A DNA stretch of 64,000 nucleotides from Falsiruegeria mediterranea M17 (GCF_900302455.1 NZ_ONZG01000001.1:372001-436000); one strand, 5' to 3'; counted from the first letter of the stretch, positions 17,404 to 26,517 are shown. The notes: generated by a model not told the origin, from the sequence alone. Translations and numbers: made by a program.

Positions 17404-19592
17404 CCCGCGTACTTCTGCTCCTCGTTTTTGCGACTATCTGCGCGACGTCGGCCATGGCCGAGCGGCTGGTCGTACGCTCGGGCGAGCACTCGGACTTCAC
17501 CCGGTTGGTCATGAAGCTGCCCAAGGGTGCAGAATGGTCGTTGAGAACTGGCACCAGCGAGGCCGTGCTGAAGCTAGCGCTGCCGGATGTGGAATTTGAC
17601 ACAGCGGGTGTATTTGCCCGCATCCCCCGCGATCGGTTGGCTGACCTAAAACAAGAGGCTCCTGGTGATCCCCTTCGGTTGTCCTTTGGCTGTTTTTGTG
17701 AAGCAACAGCCTTTGTCGAAGCTGATGACTATCTGGTTGTGGATATCCGAAAATCGACAGCCTCAGAGCCCATTGCCCTGAAGTTACCTGTTGTTTTACC
17801 AACCACCTCGGACGAGTCGGTGACCGGTGCCGTTCCCGACATCGAGGTTGCAGCGACGCCCCCCGTTTCCCTGCCGCTCGACCTCCCATCACACAACACT
17901 CAAAGTGACCTGACGCACCTCCTGCCCGGTCAAAGACACACGGAATTCCGACTGTTGTCCCAGATCACCCGAGCTGTCGATCAGGACGTTCTGGACATCG
18001 CCCTGGATGTGGTGGCCATTGACACGGAAAACCCCGACAGGGTGGAAAATCCGATACTCGCGCAAGCCCTCGGGGTAAGCGAAAACATCCGCATTGCAAC
18101 GGTGATCGACCGGGATCTCCATGGTCTCTCTGATCACGTGTCGAGCGGTGCCCCCAAACGCACTTGCTCTGCCATCGACAACTTGCAACTTGCTCAATGG
18201 GGCGAGCCGGATGGCTTTGGAGAACTTATTGGTGATCTGCGAAATCGCGTGGTGACCGAAGCAGGCGACATCGACCCCGACGTGGTTGTGGAGTTGGCCA
18301 GGAAATACGTCTACTTCGGTTTTGGCACCGAGGCATTGAATACACTGGCACTCCACCCGGACCCGTCAAAGATCTCGTGGGAATTGCCCATTCTCGCGGG
18401 GCTCATGGACACAGGAGACCCAGATGGAGCGGACGAGCTGACCGGCTTCCAGCATTGCAATGGCCCGATCTCCTTGTGGTCCGTCCTGGCACAGGACGAT
18501 CTGGCGCAGGACGCAAACACACAAGCCATCACAAGCGCCTTTGCCAGATTGCCCGAACATCTACAGTTTCAACTGGGCCCAAGGCTGGGCATGGTTCTGA
18601 CGCGCGCCGGGGACAAGGTATCAACTCGCGCCGTCCTGCGCATCCTGAATCGCAACCTGCCTGCCCCCAAACCCGAAGTGTCCCTGGTCGAAGCCGAGGT
18701 CGCACGCCTGGAAGGGGACCATGAGGAATATCAGGTAAAGCTTGAAACCGTGGTCGAGGACACCAGTGATTCCGAGCAAGCGCCGCGCGCCTTGATCGCC
18801 TTGCTCGAAGATCGCTGGGAATTGCGCCAGGGGTTCTCCGAGGCCAATACGGAACTGTTGGCCGCGCATGCGCATGAGTTCCGCAAATCCGAACTCGGCA
18901 CCGACTTGCAACGCGCATATGTTCTGGCATTGGGTCTGAACGGCCAGTTCGACGAGGGGTTTTTGGAATTGGGTGAATTGGCGACAGATCAACGCCCCGC
19001 ATCGCTCAACCGTATCCTGACACTGTTGGCGGAACGCGCCGATGATGTCTCTTTTCTGAAGATTGCGCTGGAACACAGCGACCAGCGCCCGGGAATTCTC
19101 GTACGTGAGACCGTCGATCTGCTGGCCGAGCGTCTGATCCAGCTGGGATTTTACAAGCAGGCGATGGACCTCCTGGATGACCCGCTCAAGGGCCGTGTGG
19201 CCAAAAACCGCAAGTTTCTTTTGGCGCGTGCGGCATTGGGTATGAACCTGCCACACCGGGCACAGTTGGAGCTGTTGGGAACAAAGGGTCCTGAGGCCGC
19301 AAGTCTGCGAGCCGAGGCGCTTGAACAGAAGGGCGAATTGACTGCGGCAGCCGAGCAATTAGTCGAATCAGGTCAATTGGACGACGCCGCCCGCGCCCTG
19401 TGGTTGACCGAAAACTGGGAACAGATGCCAGATGTCGACAGCGACTATACACGCGCGGCCGAGCTGTCGATCAATCTACAGCCCCCTGACACCATCGAGA
19501 TCCCAAGCCGTTTGTCCGAGGCGCGAAATCTGATCTCGGAAAGCGAAAACGCCCGGGCTGCGATCGGCGAACTGTTGGACGCCATCAATTGA
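17400..19592 (+). CDS. Large exported protein of the flagellar motor operon, AMIN-like N terminus plus helical repeats
   Basis: A 730-aa protein I cannot assign to a named gene. A Sec signal peptide (residues 1-20, cleavage after AMA) is followed by a ~110-residue beta-type region (VVRSGEHSDFTRLVMKLP, VLKLALPDVEFDTAGVF). This resembles AMIN domains, which bind peptidoglycan or secretins. From about residue 230 to the end the protein is helical, with TPR/Sel1-like elements (FGTEALNTLALHPD, GLNGQFDEGFLELGELA, LGFYKQAMDLLDDPLKG). It overlaps motA by 4 nt and precedes the lytic transglycosylase. A periplasmic role in stator assembly or cell-wall anchoring, similar in position to rhizobial MotC, is the best inference. 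Confidence 0.7.
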   Translation: MTRVLLLLVFATICATSAMAERLVVRSGEHSDFTRLVMKLPKGAEWSLRTGTSEAVLKLALPDVEFDTAGVFARIPRDRLADLKQEAPGDPLRLSFGCFCEATAFVEADDYLVVDIRKSTASEPIALKLPVVLPTTSDESVTGAVPDIEVAATPPVSLPLDLPSHNTQSDLTHLLPGQRHTEFRLLSQITRAVDQDVLDIALDVVAIDTENPDRVENPILAQALGVSENIRIATVIDRDLHGLSDHVSSGAPKRTCSAIDNLQLAQWGEPDGFGELIGDLRNRVVTEAGDIDPDVVVELARKYVYFGFGTEALNTLALHPDPSKISWELPILAGLMDTGDPDGADELTGFQHCNGPISLWSVLAQDDLAQDANTQAITSAFARLPEHLQFQLGPRLGMVLTRAGDKVSTRAVLRILNRNLPAPKPEVSLVEAEVARLEGDHEEYQVKLETVVEDTSDSEQAPRALIALLEDRWELRQGFSEANTELLAAHAHEFRKSELGTDLQRAYVLALGLNGQFDEGFLELGELATDQRPASLNRILTLLAERADDVSFLKIALEHSDQRPGILVRETVDLLAERLIQLGFYKQAMDLLDDPLKGRVAKNRKFLLARAALGMNLPHRAQLELLGTKGPEAASLRAEALEQKGELTAAAEQLVESGQLDDAARALWLTENWEQMPDVDSDYTRAAELSINLQPPDTIEIPSRLSEARNLISESENARAAIGELLDAIN

Positions 19593-19626
19593 TCCGTGAA
19601 CGCCGAAAGCAAACATTTGGGTTCGG

Positions 19627-19641
19627 CTAACCAATTCTAAA
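19627..19641 (-). promoter_or_regulatory. Degenerate CtrA-like box upstream of the lytic transglycosylase
   Basis: On the minus strand TTTA-N7-TTAG, two bases from TTAA-N7-TTAA, in the 95-nt gap before the transglycosylase/flhA genes. It is weaker than the other four boxes and may be chance. Confidence 0.3.
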
Positions 19642-19687
19642 TACTCGGATCCTAGCCTCTGCTTGACGCATAGTGTGGATAGGCAGA

Positions 19688-20431
19688 ATGCCCCGACCCT
19701 TTCAATCCAGACCCTGGAACTGGCTCTGTTCAGCGAGATCAAACCAAGGGCGACCTGCCCTTCTCCTGACCCTCATTCTGGTCAGTTTTACCCCATCTCT
19801 GACTCATGCCCTGACCCAATTCCGAGCCACCGGCAACCTGTGCGACCGGGCCGCCCTGAGGGCCGCGCGCACCCACGGCATCCCTGAGGATGTGATGCTT
19901 GCCATTACCCGCATCGAAACGGGACGCACATCACAAGGTGAAACATCCCCCTGGCCCTGGACCGTCAACATGGAAGGGGCCGGTCACTGGTTTTCCACCG
20001 AAGACGAAGCGCGATCCTTTGTTTTTTCGCGATTCAAGGACGGCGCACGCAGCTTTGATGTTGGCTGTTTTCAGATCAACTACAAGTGGCACAGCAGCGG
20101 GTTCGAATCGATTGACGAGATGTTCGACCCGGACCTGAACGCCGCCTATGCCGCCCGGTTCCTCAGGACATTGCACGATGAATTTGGCGAATGGTCCAAG
20201 GCAGCGGGCGCCTATCACTCCCGAACCCGCCAATATGCCGACGTCTACATCGCCCGATTTGACTCCACACGCGCAAATCTGAACGGCGCCCCTGCGCCCG
20301 ACACCGGCCCCTTGCCGATTCTGGGGCACGCCTCACGCCAGCCGCTGATCGGGTCCGGATCCAGCGGTATGGGTTCCCTGGTGCCGACCGGCGCAAACAC
20401 GACCTCTTCCTCTCTGATTGCCTTCAATTGA
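19688..20431 (+). CDS. Flagellum-associated lytic transglycosylase (SltF-like)
   Basis: A 247-aa cell-wall hydrolase with an SLT domain. An N-terminal hydrophobic segment (ALLLTLILVSFTPSLTHA) is a probable signal peptide. The catalytic Glu is about residue 77 in AITRIETGR, followed by DVGCFQINYKWH and AYHSRTRQYADVY. In Rhodobacter sphaeroides the muramidase SltF opens peptidoglycan for the rod; position between motor and export genes fits that role. The ATG at 19688 is preferred over the GTG at 19673; neither has a strong ribosome-binding site. The stop is 1 nt before the flhA start. Confidence 0.8.
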   Translation: MPRPFQSRPWNWLCSARSNQGRPALLLTLILVSFTPSLTHALTQFRATGNLCDRAALRAARTHGIPEDVMLAITRIETGRTSQGETSPWPWTVNMEGAGHWFSTEDEARSFVFSRFKDGARSFDVGCFQINYKWHSSGFESIDEMFDPDLNAAYAARFLRTLHDEFGEWSKAAGAYHSRTRQYADVYIARFDSTRANLNGAPAPDTGPLPILGHASRQPLIGSGSSGMGSLVPTGANTTSSSLIAFN

Positions 20432-20432
20432 T

Positions 20433-22523
20433 ATGCCCAAAGTTCAGCTAAACTCTCTCTTCAGCCCCACCGTCCTGCTCGCGATTGCCCTGATGACGAT
20501 CATCATCATGATGATCCTGCCTGTGCCCGCCTGGGTTCTGGATGTGGGCCTTGCCGCCTCGTTTGGCCTGGCGATCCTGATCTTCACGATCACGCTTTTC
20601 ATCGAGCGCCCGCTGGATTTCTCGGCCTTCCCGACCATCCTACTGGCCTCGCTGATGCTGCGATTGTCGCTCAACATCTCGTCCACGAAACTCATCATCG
20701 GCCAGGGCCACACCGGTCCCAACGCCGCCGGCGACGTGATCGAGGGGTTTGCCCAATTCATCATGGGCGGCAGTGTGTTCCTGGGCCTGGTGGTGTTCGG
20801 CGTGCTACTGATCGTGAACTTCATGGTGATCACCAAGGGTGCGGCCCGCATGGCCGAAGTTGGTGCGCGGTTTGCCCTGGACGGGATGCCCGGCAAACAG
20901 CTTGCCATCGACAGCGACATGTCGGCAGGTGCCATCGACCACGCTCAAGCCAAGGAACGGCGCGAGCGCGAGCAGCAGGAAACCACGTTTTTTGGCTCGC
21001 TCGATGGCGCATCGAAATTCGTCAAGGGCGATGCGATTGCCGGTCTGCTGATCACGCTTCTAAATCTGGTCATGGGACTGGTGATGGGCGTGGTTGTTCA
21101 CCAGATGCCCATTTCGGCCGCCTTCGAAACCTATGCGATCCTGACGGTTGGTGACGGCCTGGTGTCGCAAATCCCGGCCGTCATCATCTCGATCGCTTCG
21201 GCCCTGTTGCTGGCACGCGGCGGCATGCAGGGGGCCACCGATCTGGCGTTGCTGGATCAGCTGGGCAAACACCCCGCCGCTCTGGCCACCGTAGCGGTAC
21301 TGATGGGTGTGTTTGCATTGGTACCGGGTTTGCCGTTTCTGCCATTCATCCTGGGCAGTGGCGCACTTGGAGCAGCGGCCTACTGGATGATCCTGCAACA
21401 ACACAAAGAGGCCGAGGAGGAAGCCGCCAGCAACGCCATGCCCGAAGAGCCCGTCCAGAACCGGGGCTTGGGCGACATTCTGGATCTGGACGACGTACAT
21501 CTGGAATTTGCCCCCGACCTGGTCGGCATGGTGCTCGACCCTGGCACCGGGCTGGACGCCCGCATCGCCAACATGCGCACCCATGTGGCGTCCGAGTTTG
21601 GGCTGATCCTGCCCGACATTCGCCTGACCGATCAGGCCGAACTGACACCCGGCACCTACATCATCCGTGTCCAGGGCGTCGAACAGGTGCGTGGCGTGCT
21701 GCATCCCGATCTGGTGCTGGCACTGGTGCCAGACAGCTTTACCGCGCTGCCCGACGGCCAGGATGTGACCGAACCTGTCTATGGTGCGCCCGCGCGATGG
21801 ATTTCGCCCAAGGATCAGGATGGCGCGGCCATTTCCGGGGCCACGATCGTTTCCCCGCCCGAGATCCTGGCGACGCATCTGCTTGAGGTGATCAAACAGA
21901 ATTTTGCCCGCCTTCTGACCCTGAAATCTCTGCGCCGCCTGCTGGACGAGATGAAACGCCTCAGCGATCCGGGCCGGGCCGAGGCAAACCGCAAACTGCT
22001 GGATGAGCTCATCCCAGACAAGGTGCCAATGGACACGCTGCACAGTGTTCTGCGCCTGCTTCTGGAGGAACGGGTGTCGATCCGCAACATGCCGCTGATC
22101 CTTGAAACCATCGCCGAAGCCCGTCTGATTACCACCCAGCCCGAGGCGATCTGCGAACACGTGCGCCATCGCCTGGGGTTCCAGCTGGTGGCCGACATGA
22201 AACGCGCCGATGGCTCGATCCCCCTTGTCCAACTGGCACCCGAATGGGAAGACGCCTTTGTGACCTATCAGGTCGACGGCGGTGCCAGCGGCCTGGACAT
22301 CGCCTTGCCGCCCGATCTGTTCAACCGGCTGGCTGACGGCGTGTCCGAACAAGTGGGGCAAACGGCCGAAAACGGCATTTATCCGGCGGTTGTCACCTCG
22401 ACCCGGCGCAGGCGATTCCTGCGCACGGTGATGCGCGCGCGCGGTATCTCCAACCCGGTCCTGTCATTCGAGGAAATCGGGCTTGAGGCCCGCCCGGCGC
22501 TTGTTGGTTTGGTGGCTGCGTAA
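20433..22523 (+). CDS. flhA: Flagellar type III export protein FlhA
   Basis: A 696-aa export-gate protein. Eight membrane helices fill the N-terminal ~320 residues, with the FHIPEP-family signature region around LRLSLNISSTKLIIGQG and GAARMAEVGARFALDGMPGKQ (given in part: AEVGARFALDGMPGKQ). The C-terminal ~350 residues form the cytoplasmic ring that docks substrates and chaperones. The ATG at 20433, directly after the upstream stop (TGATATG), is preferred over a TTG at 20418. It is followed by fliR and flhB, completing most of the export gate. Confidence 0.96.
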   Translation: MPKVQLNSLFSPTVLLAIALMTIIIMMILPVPAWVLDVGLAASFGLAILIFTITLFIERPLDFSAFPTILLASLMLRLSLNISSTKLIIGQGHTGPNAAGDVIEGFAQFIMGGSVFLGLVVFGVLLIVNFMVITKGAARMAEVGARFALDGMPGKQLAIDSDMSAGAIDHAQAKERREREQQETTFFGSLDGASKFVKGDAIAGLLITLLNLVMGLVMGVVVHQMPISAAFETYAILTVGDGLVSQIPAVIISIASALLLARGGMQGATDLALLDQLGKHPAALATVAVLMGVFALVPGLPFLPFILGSGALGAAAYWMILQQHKEAEEEAASNAMPEEPVQNRGLGDILDLDDVHLEFAPDLVGMVLDPGTGLDARIANMRTHVASEFGLILPDIRLTDQAELTPGTYIIRVQGVEQVRGVLHPDLVLALVPDSFTALPDGQDVTEPVYGAPARWISPKDQDGAAISGATIVSPPEILATHLLEVIKQNFARLLTLKSLRRLLDEMKRLSDPGRAEANRKLLDELIPDKVPMDTLHSVLRLLLEERVSIRNMPLILETIAEARLITTQPEAICEHVRHRLGFQLVADMKRADGSIPLVQLAPEWEDAFVTYQVDGGASGLDIALPPDLFNRLADGVSEQVGQTAENGIYPAVVTSTRRRRFLRTVMRARGISNPVLSFEEIGLEARPALVGLVAA

Positions 22524-22526
22524 CCC

Positions 22527-23291
22527 ATGAGTGAGCCACTGGCCCAGTATCTGACCTCCGAATTCTGGCACGCCTTCACCGTGCTGCTCAGGATTTCAGC
22601 TTTTGTCTCGGTCATGCCCGCCTTTGGCGAACGCACTGTGCCCACACGCGTCAAGATGGGGATCGCCATCGCCTTTACCGCCATCGTCGCACCTGCACTT
22701 GGTGAACGGTTCGAACCCGTTAATTTTGCCGCCTTTGCCCGGCTGGCAATGACCGAGATCGTGGTCGGGCTAGTCCTTGGTATCATGGTGCGCTTGTTTG
22801 TTTTGGGCTTGCAAACCGCGGGCTCGATCGCCGCACAGGCCACATCGCTGTCGCAAATCCTGGGCGGCGCCGCGGTCGAGCCCGTCCCGGCCATGGGCTT
22901 CCTTCTTGTCATGGCGGGTCTGACCCTGGCGGTGATGACGGGGCTGCATGTGCGCGCGGCCGAATATGCCATCCTCAGCTATCAGCTCTTTCCTGCCGGC
23001 ACCTTGCCCAACGCCAGCGATCTGACCCGCTGGGGTGTCGGCCAAATCGCCACGGTTTTTGCCCTGGCATTTTCATTGGCAGCGCCCTTTGTCATCGCCT
23101 CGCTGATCTACAACCTGGCGATGGGCGCAATCAACCGCGCCATGCCGCAGCTGATGGTGGCCTTTGTTGGCGCCCCGGTGATCACCTTTGGCGGGCTGTT
23201 CATCCTCTTTGCCGCGACGCCCCTGCTGCTGACGATCTGGGTTGATGCGGTGAATGATTTTCTGATGAACCCGCTTGGCGGCCCCAGATGA
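22527..23291 (+). CDS. fliR: Flagellar type III export protein FliR
   Basis: A 254-aa membrane protein with about six helices. It shows typical FliR features: ARLLRISAFVSVMPAFGERTVP-like N terminus (here LLRISAFVSVMPAFGERTVP), the GIMVRLFVLGLQTAGSIAAQ helix and PQLMVAFVGAPVITFGGLF. FliR forms the export channel with FliP and FliQ. It lies 3 nt after flhA and overlaps flhB by 4 nt. Confidence 0.95.
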   Translation: MSEPLAQYLTSEFWHAFTVLLRISAFVSVMPAFGERTVPTRVKMGIAIAFTAIVAPALGERFEPVNFAAFARLAMTEIVVGLVLGIMVRLFVLGLQTAGSIAAQATSLSQILGGAAVEPVPAMGFLLVMAGLTLAVMTGLHVRAAEYAILSYQLFPAGTLPNASDLTRWGVGQIATVFALAFSLAAPFVIASLIYNLAMGAINRAMPQLMVAFVGAPVITFGGLFILFAATPLLLTIWVDAVNDFLMNPLGGPR

Positions 23292-24373
23292 GCGCAGCCG
23301 ACGACGATACCGAAAAGTCCTTTGACCCGACACCGCAGAAGCTTCAGAAGGCGCGAGAAAAGGGCGAGGTTGCGAAATCGGCTGACCTGTCCGTCGTCGC
23401 CGCATATGCCGGTTTGGTGTTGGTGTTTCTGGCCATCGGTCACGCCTCGATCACCTCGCTCGGCACCACGCTGATGATCTTTCTCGATCAGCCCGAGGGG
23501 CTGTCGACCCTGCTGGTCAACGGCCCCTCGGCCGGTCCGGCCGGGGGCCTGATCGGTTCAGTCGCCTTGGCCATCGGCCCCTGGTTCCTGGTTCCCATGG
23601 CGGCCATCATCCTGTCCGTGATCGCCCAGCGCGCCTTTCTGGTGACGCCCAGCAAACTGCAACCGAAACTGTCGCGCATCTCGCTGATCTCAAATGCCAA
23701 GAACAAGTTTGGCCGTGGGGGCCTGTTCGAATTTTCCAAAAGCTTCACCAAACTGATCCTCTATTCAATCTGCCTGGGCGTGTTTCTGCATGCAAACATG
23801 AGCGACATCATCTCAAGCACCGGGGTCGCGCCGCGCATCGTGGTGCCGATGATGATGGATCTGGTGTTTCAGTTCATGTTCATCGTGCTCGCCGTGGCGC
23901 TGATGATCGGCTCGGTAGACTACATCTGGCAGTACTTTGAGCACATCCGCAAAAACCGCATGAGCCGAAAGGAAATCACCGACGAGACCAAGGATGCCGA
24001 AGGCGACCCGCACATGAAACAGCAGCGCCGCCAAAAAGGGCAGCAGATCGCGATGAACCAGATGATGGCCGACGTGCCCGACGCCGACGTGGTGATCGTG
24101 AACCCGACTCATTACGCGGTTGTTCTGAAGTGGTCGCGCCTTCCTGGAGCAGCGCCGATCTGTGTCGCCAAAGGTGTTGACGAAGTCGCAGGCACCATCC
24201 GCCAGATCGCCAATGAAAACGGTGTGCCGATCCAATCCGATCCCCCCACGGCGCGGGCGATTCACGCTTCGGTCGAGATTGGCGACGAGATCCTCGAAGA
24301 ACACTACAAACCCGTCGCCGCCGCGATCCGATTTGCCGAAACCATGCGCAAGAAAGCCAAGGAAGGTGTATGA
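23288..24373 (+). CDS. flhB: Flagellar type III export switch protein FlhB
   Basis: A 361-aa export-gate protein with four membrane helices and a cytoplasmic domain. The autocleavage motif NPTH is at residues 272-275 (VIVNPTHYAVVLKW); cleavage between Asn and Pro normally switches export from hook to filament substrates. The N terminus EKSFDPTPQKLQKAREKGEV is diagnostic. The FliK ruler that triggers this switch is not recognisable in the window. It overlaps fliR and the next small gene by 4 nt each. Confidence 0.96.
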   Translation: MSAADDDTEKSFDPTPQKLQKAREKGEVAKSADLSVVAAYAGLVLVFLAIGHASITSLGTTLMIFLDQPEGLSTLLVNGPSAGPAGGLIGSVALAIGPWFLVPMAAIILSVIAQRAFLVTPSKLQPKLSRISLISNAKNKFGRGGLFEFSKSFTKLILYSICLGVFLHANMSDIISSTGVAPRIVVPMMMDLVFQFMFIVLAVALMIGSVDYIWQYFEHIRKNRMSRKEITDETKDAEGDPHMKQQRRQKGQQIAMNQMMADVPDADVVIVNPTHYAVVLKWSRLPGAAPICVAKGVDEVAGTIRQIANENGVPIQSDPPTARAIHASVEIGDEILEEHYKPVAAAIRFAETMRKKAKEGV

Positions 24374-24786
24374 TGAAACGAGAAACGCTTGAGCAAACGG
24401 TGCAAGTGACCGAAGCGCTTTACCTGCGCGAGCACGAGGCGATCAAAGAGGTCTTGCAGCAAGAGGCTGAGATCCGCGCGCAATTGGCCCGACTGGATGC
24501 GCAGGTGGCTCAGGCCGCTGCCCAACCGCAGCAGACCCATTCGGTTCGCATGGTCGGTGCTGACATTCTGTGGCGGGGTTGGGAGTCCAAGACGCGCCGT
24601 CAGTTGCACATGCACCTGGCGCAGGCTCATGCCCGCAAGCTCAGCGCGATGGAAAAACTGCGCACAGCCTTTGGCCGCAAGGATGCAATGGAGAAACTGC
24701 AAAAACGGGAGAGGACCAAACGACTGCAACGCCAGCAGGCCCGCCGTCAGGACGATCTGCTCGACGGTATACTCACCAAGCTCTGA
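24370..24786 (+). CDS. FliJ-like coiled-coil protein, unnamed
   Basis: A 138-aa, highly charged, almost fully helical protein. Coiled-coil segments lie at about residues 14-50 and 80-125, with a conserved-looking centre GADILWRGWESKTRRQLHMH. It overlaps flhB (ATGATG at the flhB stop) and is the last gene of the operon before a terminator. Size, helical character and location fit FliJ, the stalk of the export ATPase, or another export chaperone. fliI itself is 4.7 kb away, and I see no sequence motif that proves FliJ. Confidence 0.6.
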   Translation: MMKRETLEQTVQVTEALYLREHEAIKEVLQQEAEIRAQLARLDAQVAQAAAQPQQTHSVRMVGADILWRGWESKTRRQLHMHLAQAHARKLSAMEKLRTAFGRKDAMEKLQKRERTKRLQRQQARRQDDLLDGILTKL

Positions 24787-24790
24787 CACG

Positions 24791-24820
24791 AAAAATGCCA
24801 CGCATCAGCGTGGCGTTTTC
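24791..24820. terminator. Bidirectional terminator between flhB operon and flgB operon
   Basis: GCCACGC (24797-24803), loop ATCA, GCGTGGC (24808-24814), flanked by AAAAA on the left and GTTTTC on the right, so a T-run follows the stem on both strands. It lies 10 nt past the FliJ-like stop and 25 nt past the end of the minus-strand operon. Confidence 0.85.
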
Positions 24821-24838
24821 CTCAGCACTTCAAAGGGT

Positions 24839-25354
24839 TCAGGTGTCCTGACGGGCGATATCCACGATCAGCACATCCTTGACGATATCGCCCAGCTCAT
24901 TGCGGGCCACATCGTTCAGCGCCTTGCGCAGCGGTGCAAGGTTGTCTGGCCGCGTAAACGCCCCGTCGAACCCACCCATGTTGGCGTGATCAAACAGCAC
25001 CTGCAGAAACATGTCGCGCAGCTTGGGCTCTTTGGAATAGACCGCGTCGGTGCTGCCTTCGACCGTTTCCAGGCTCAGCGACACCGTGGCCAGGGCCGAA
25101 ATATGATCCTTGGTCACGATGGGGATGACAAACTGCTTGGGCAGCTTGACGTATTCGCTGCCCGTTGGGGTCTCGTCCTTGGCCTTTTCGGGCTTCGCCT
25201 TGGCTTCCGACTTACCCTTATCGTCCTTCTTGTTTTCGGTCTCGGCGGTCTCGGCCTTGTCGCCCTTGGCCCCGGTCGGCCCGAGGAACACACCGGCACC
25301 TGCACCGGCGCCAAGGCCAACGATCAAGAACAAAATAGGTAGCAGTTTCTTCAC
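24839..25354 (-). CDS. Second FliL-family flagellar protein
   Basis: A 171-aa protein with an N-terminal membrane helix (LLPILFLIVGLGAGAGAGVFLG), a charged Lys/Glu/Ala linker (about residues 30-62) and a C-terminal FliL-like domain (YVKLPKQFVIPIV, LRDMFLQVLFDHANMGG, LGDIVKDVLIVDIARQ). It differs strongly from the FliL at 14933-15439. It is the last gene of flgB-flgC-fliE-fliQ-flgF-flgG-flgA-flgH, 12 nt after flgH. It may act as a stator- or rod-associated FliL variant. Confidence 0.8.
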   Translation of the reverse strand: MKKLLPILFLIVGLGAGAGAGVFLGPTGAKGDKAETAETENKKDDKGKSEAKAKPEKAKDETPTGSEYVKLPKQFVIPIVTKDHISALATVSLSLETVEGSTDAVYSKEPKLRDMFLQVLFDHANMGGFDGAFTRPDNLAPLRKALNDVARNELGDIVKDVLIVDIARQDT

Positions 25355-25366
25355 GTCGCAAGCTCC

Positions 25367-26101
25367 TTAGAATGGCAGAACAGCATCAAGGACTTGCTGG
25401 CCATACCGTGGCTGCTGCACATCCGTGATCTGGCCGCGCCCGCCATAGCTCACCCGCGCCGAAGCGATCTTGTCATAGGTGATCTCATTCTGGCGTGAGA
25501 TATCTTCGGGACGCACATAGCCGGTGACCAACAGCTCACGCAGTTCGAAATTCACCCGAAGTTCCTGGGTCCCGGAAATGGCCAACACGCCGTTGGGCAG
25601 CACGTCCACCACCGTCGCAGCAACCCGCAAGGTCAGCTTCTCCTTGCGCTTGACCGAGCCCTTGCCGTCGGTCTTGCTGGACGAGGTCACACCAACCGCA
25701 TTCGCCATACTGGCGCCCTCGGGCAACTTTTCATCAATCCGCTGCGTTAAGCCAAAGAGGTTCGGAACGCCCAGATCCTCGGACCCGGTGCGCGAACGTT
25801 TGGTGTCGTTGGAAATCTCAGCCTTTTCGTCGATCTCGATGACGACGGTCATGATGTCACCCTTTTGCATCGCCCGACGATCGCCCAGCAACGACGCGCG
25901 CCCCCCGCTCCAGAGCGAGGACTGATCGACGCTGCGCTGCGGAACAGAGTTGAGCGGCAACCCCGGCCACAGCATCGCCACATGTTCCGGCGTCTGCGAG
26001 CTTTCCGAAAAGCTGGGCGGCTTGCCCAGATGATCCATCCGCCCGCAGGCGCCCAGGAAAATCAGACCAACAAGCAGGGATTTCTTCGTCATTAAATGCA
26101 T
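25367..26101 (-). CDS. flgH: Flagellar L-ring lipoprotein FlgH
   Basis: A 244-aa outer-membrane ring subunit. The N-terminal signal ends in the lipobox LGAC with Cys19 as the lipidated residue. The conserved SLWSGGRASLLGDRRAMQKGD and VTVVIEIDEKAEISNDT-type region (here MTVVIEIDEKAEISNDT) and the VNFELRELLVTGYVRPEDIS motif are typical. The ATG at 26101 follows GAGGTT and overlaps the flgA stop by 1 nt; an ATG three codons later is the alternative. Confidence 0.95.
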   Translation of the reverse strand: MHLMTKKSLLVGLIFLGACGRMDHLGKPPSFSESSQTPEHVAMLWPGLPLNSVPQRSVDQSSLWSGGRASLLGDRRAMQKGDIMTVVIEIDEKAEISNDTKRSRTGSEDLGVPNLFGLTQRIDEKLPEGASMANAVGVTSSSKTDGKGSVKRKEKLTLRVAATVVDVLPNGVLAISGTQELRVNFELRELLVTGYVRPEDISRQNEITYDKIASARVSYGGRGQITDVQQPRYGQQVLDAVLPF

Positions 26102-26517
26102 CAGTGAACCTCGATTGAACCGTCAGGCCGGATGCGGCCGGTGATTGTAGAGCGCGATGACAGGTTCATCACGCGAATGATTTCGCCAGTGGCACCCCGC
26201 CCCATTGCGCGCCCCTCGGCGGTGATCGTCAGACTGCCGTAGGTGAAGATCAGCGGCACGATGTCATTGCGATCGACGATGGCGGGCGGGCCGATGTCGG
26301 AAAACCGGATCGGGCGTCCGGGGTACAGCGCGACGCGCGCCTCTTGCCCGATGACCTCGTCGAGGTGGGACACGGCACCCGGCACATCAGCCGATTTCGG
26401 CACCAGATCCTGCGCGCTGATAATCTCCTTTGCGCGGATCGTACGGGCGGGCACCAGGATCTCGGCCAGGGTGGGCGTGGCAAACAGCACCAGCGTCAGG
26501 ACAGTCAGAACCCGCAT
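26101..26517 (-). CDS. flgA: Flagellar P-ring assembly chaperone FlgA
   Basis: A 138-aa periplasmic protein with a signal peptide (MRVLTVLTLVLFATPTLA) and an SAF/ChapFlgA domain (VPARTIRAKEIISAQDLVP, ALYPGRPIRFSDIGPPAIV, VMNLSSRSTITGRI). It helps FlgI polymerise around the rod. It is shorter than enterobacterial FlgA but normal for alphaproteobacteria. It overlaps flgG and flgH by 1 nt each. Confidence 0.93.
   Translation of the reverse strand: MRVLTVLTLVLFATPTLAEILVPARTIRAKEIISAQDLVPKSADVPGAVSHLDEVIGQEARVALYPGRPIRFSDIGPPAIVDRNDIVPLIFTYGSLTITAEGRAMGRGATGEIIRVMNLSSRSTITGRIRPDGSIEVH

Noticed and set aside
21060-22361. 433-aa open frame on the minus strand
   Set aside because: Antisense to flhA, with a His/Gln/Gly-rich composition and no ribosome-binding site; flhA is unambiguous on the other strand.
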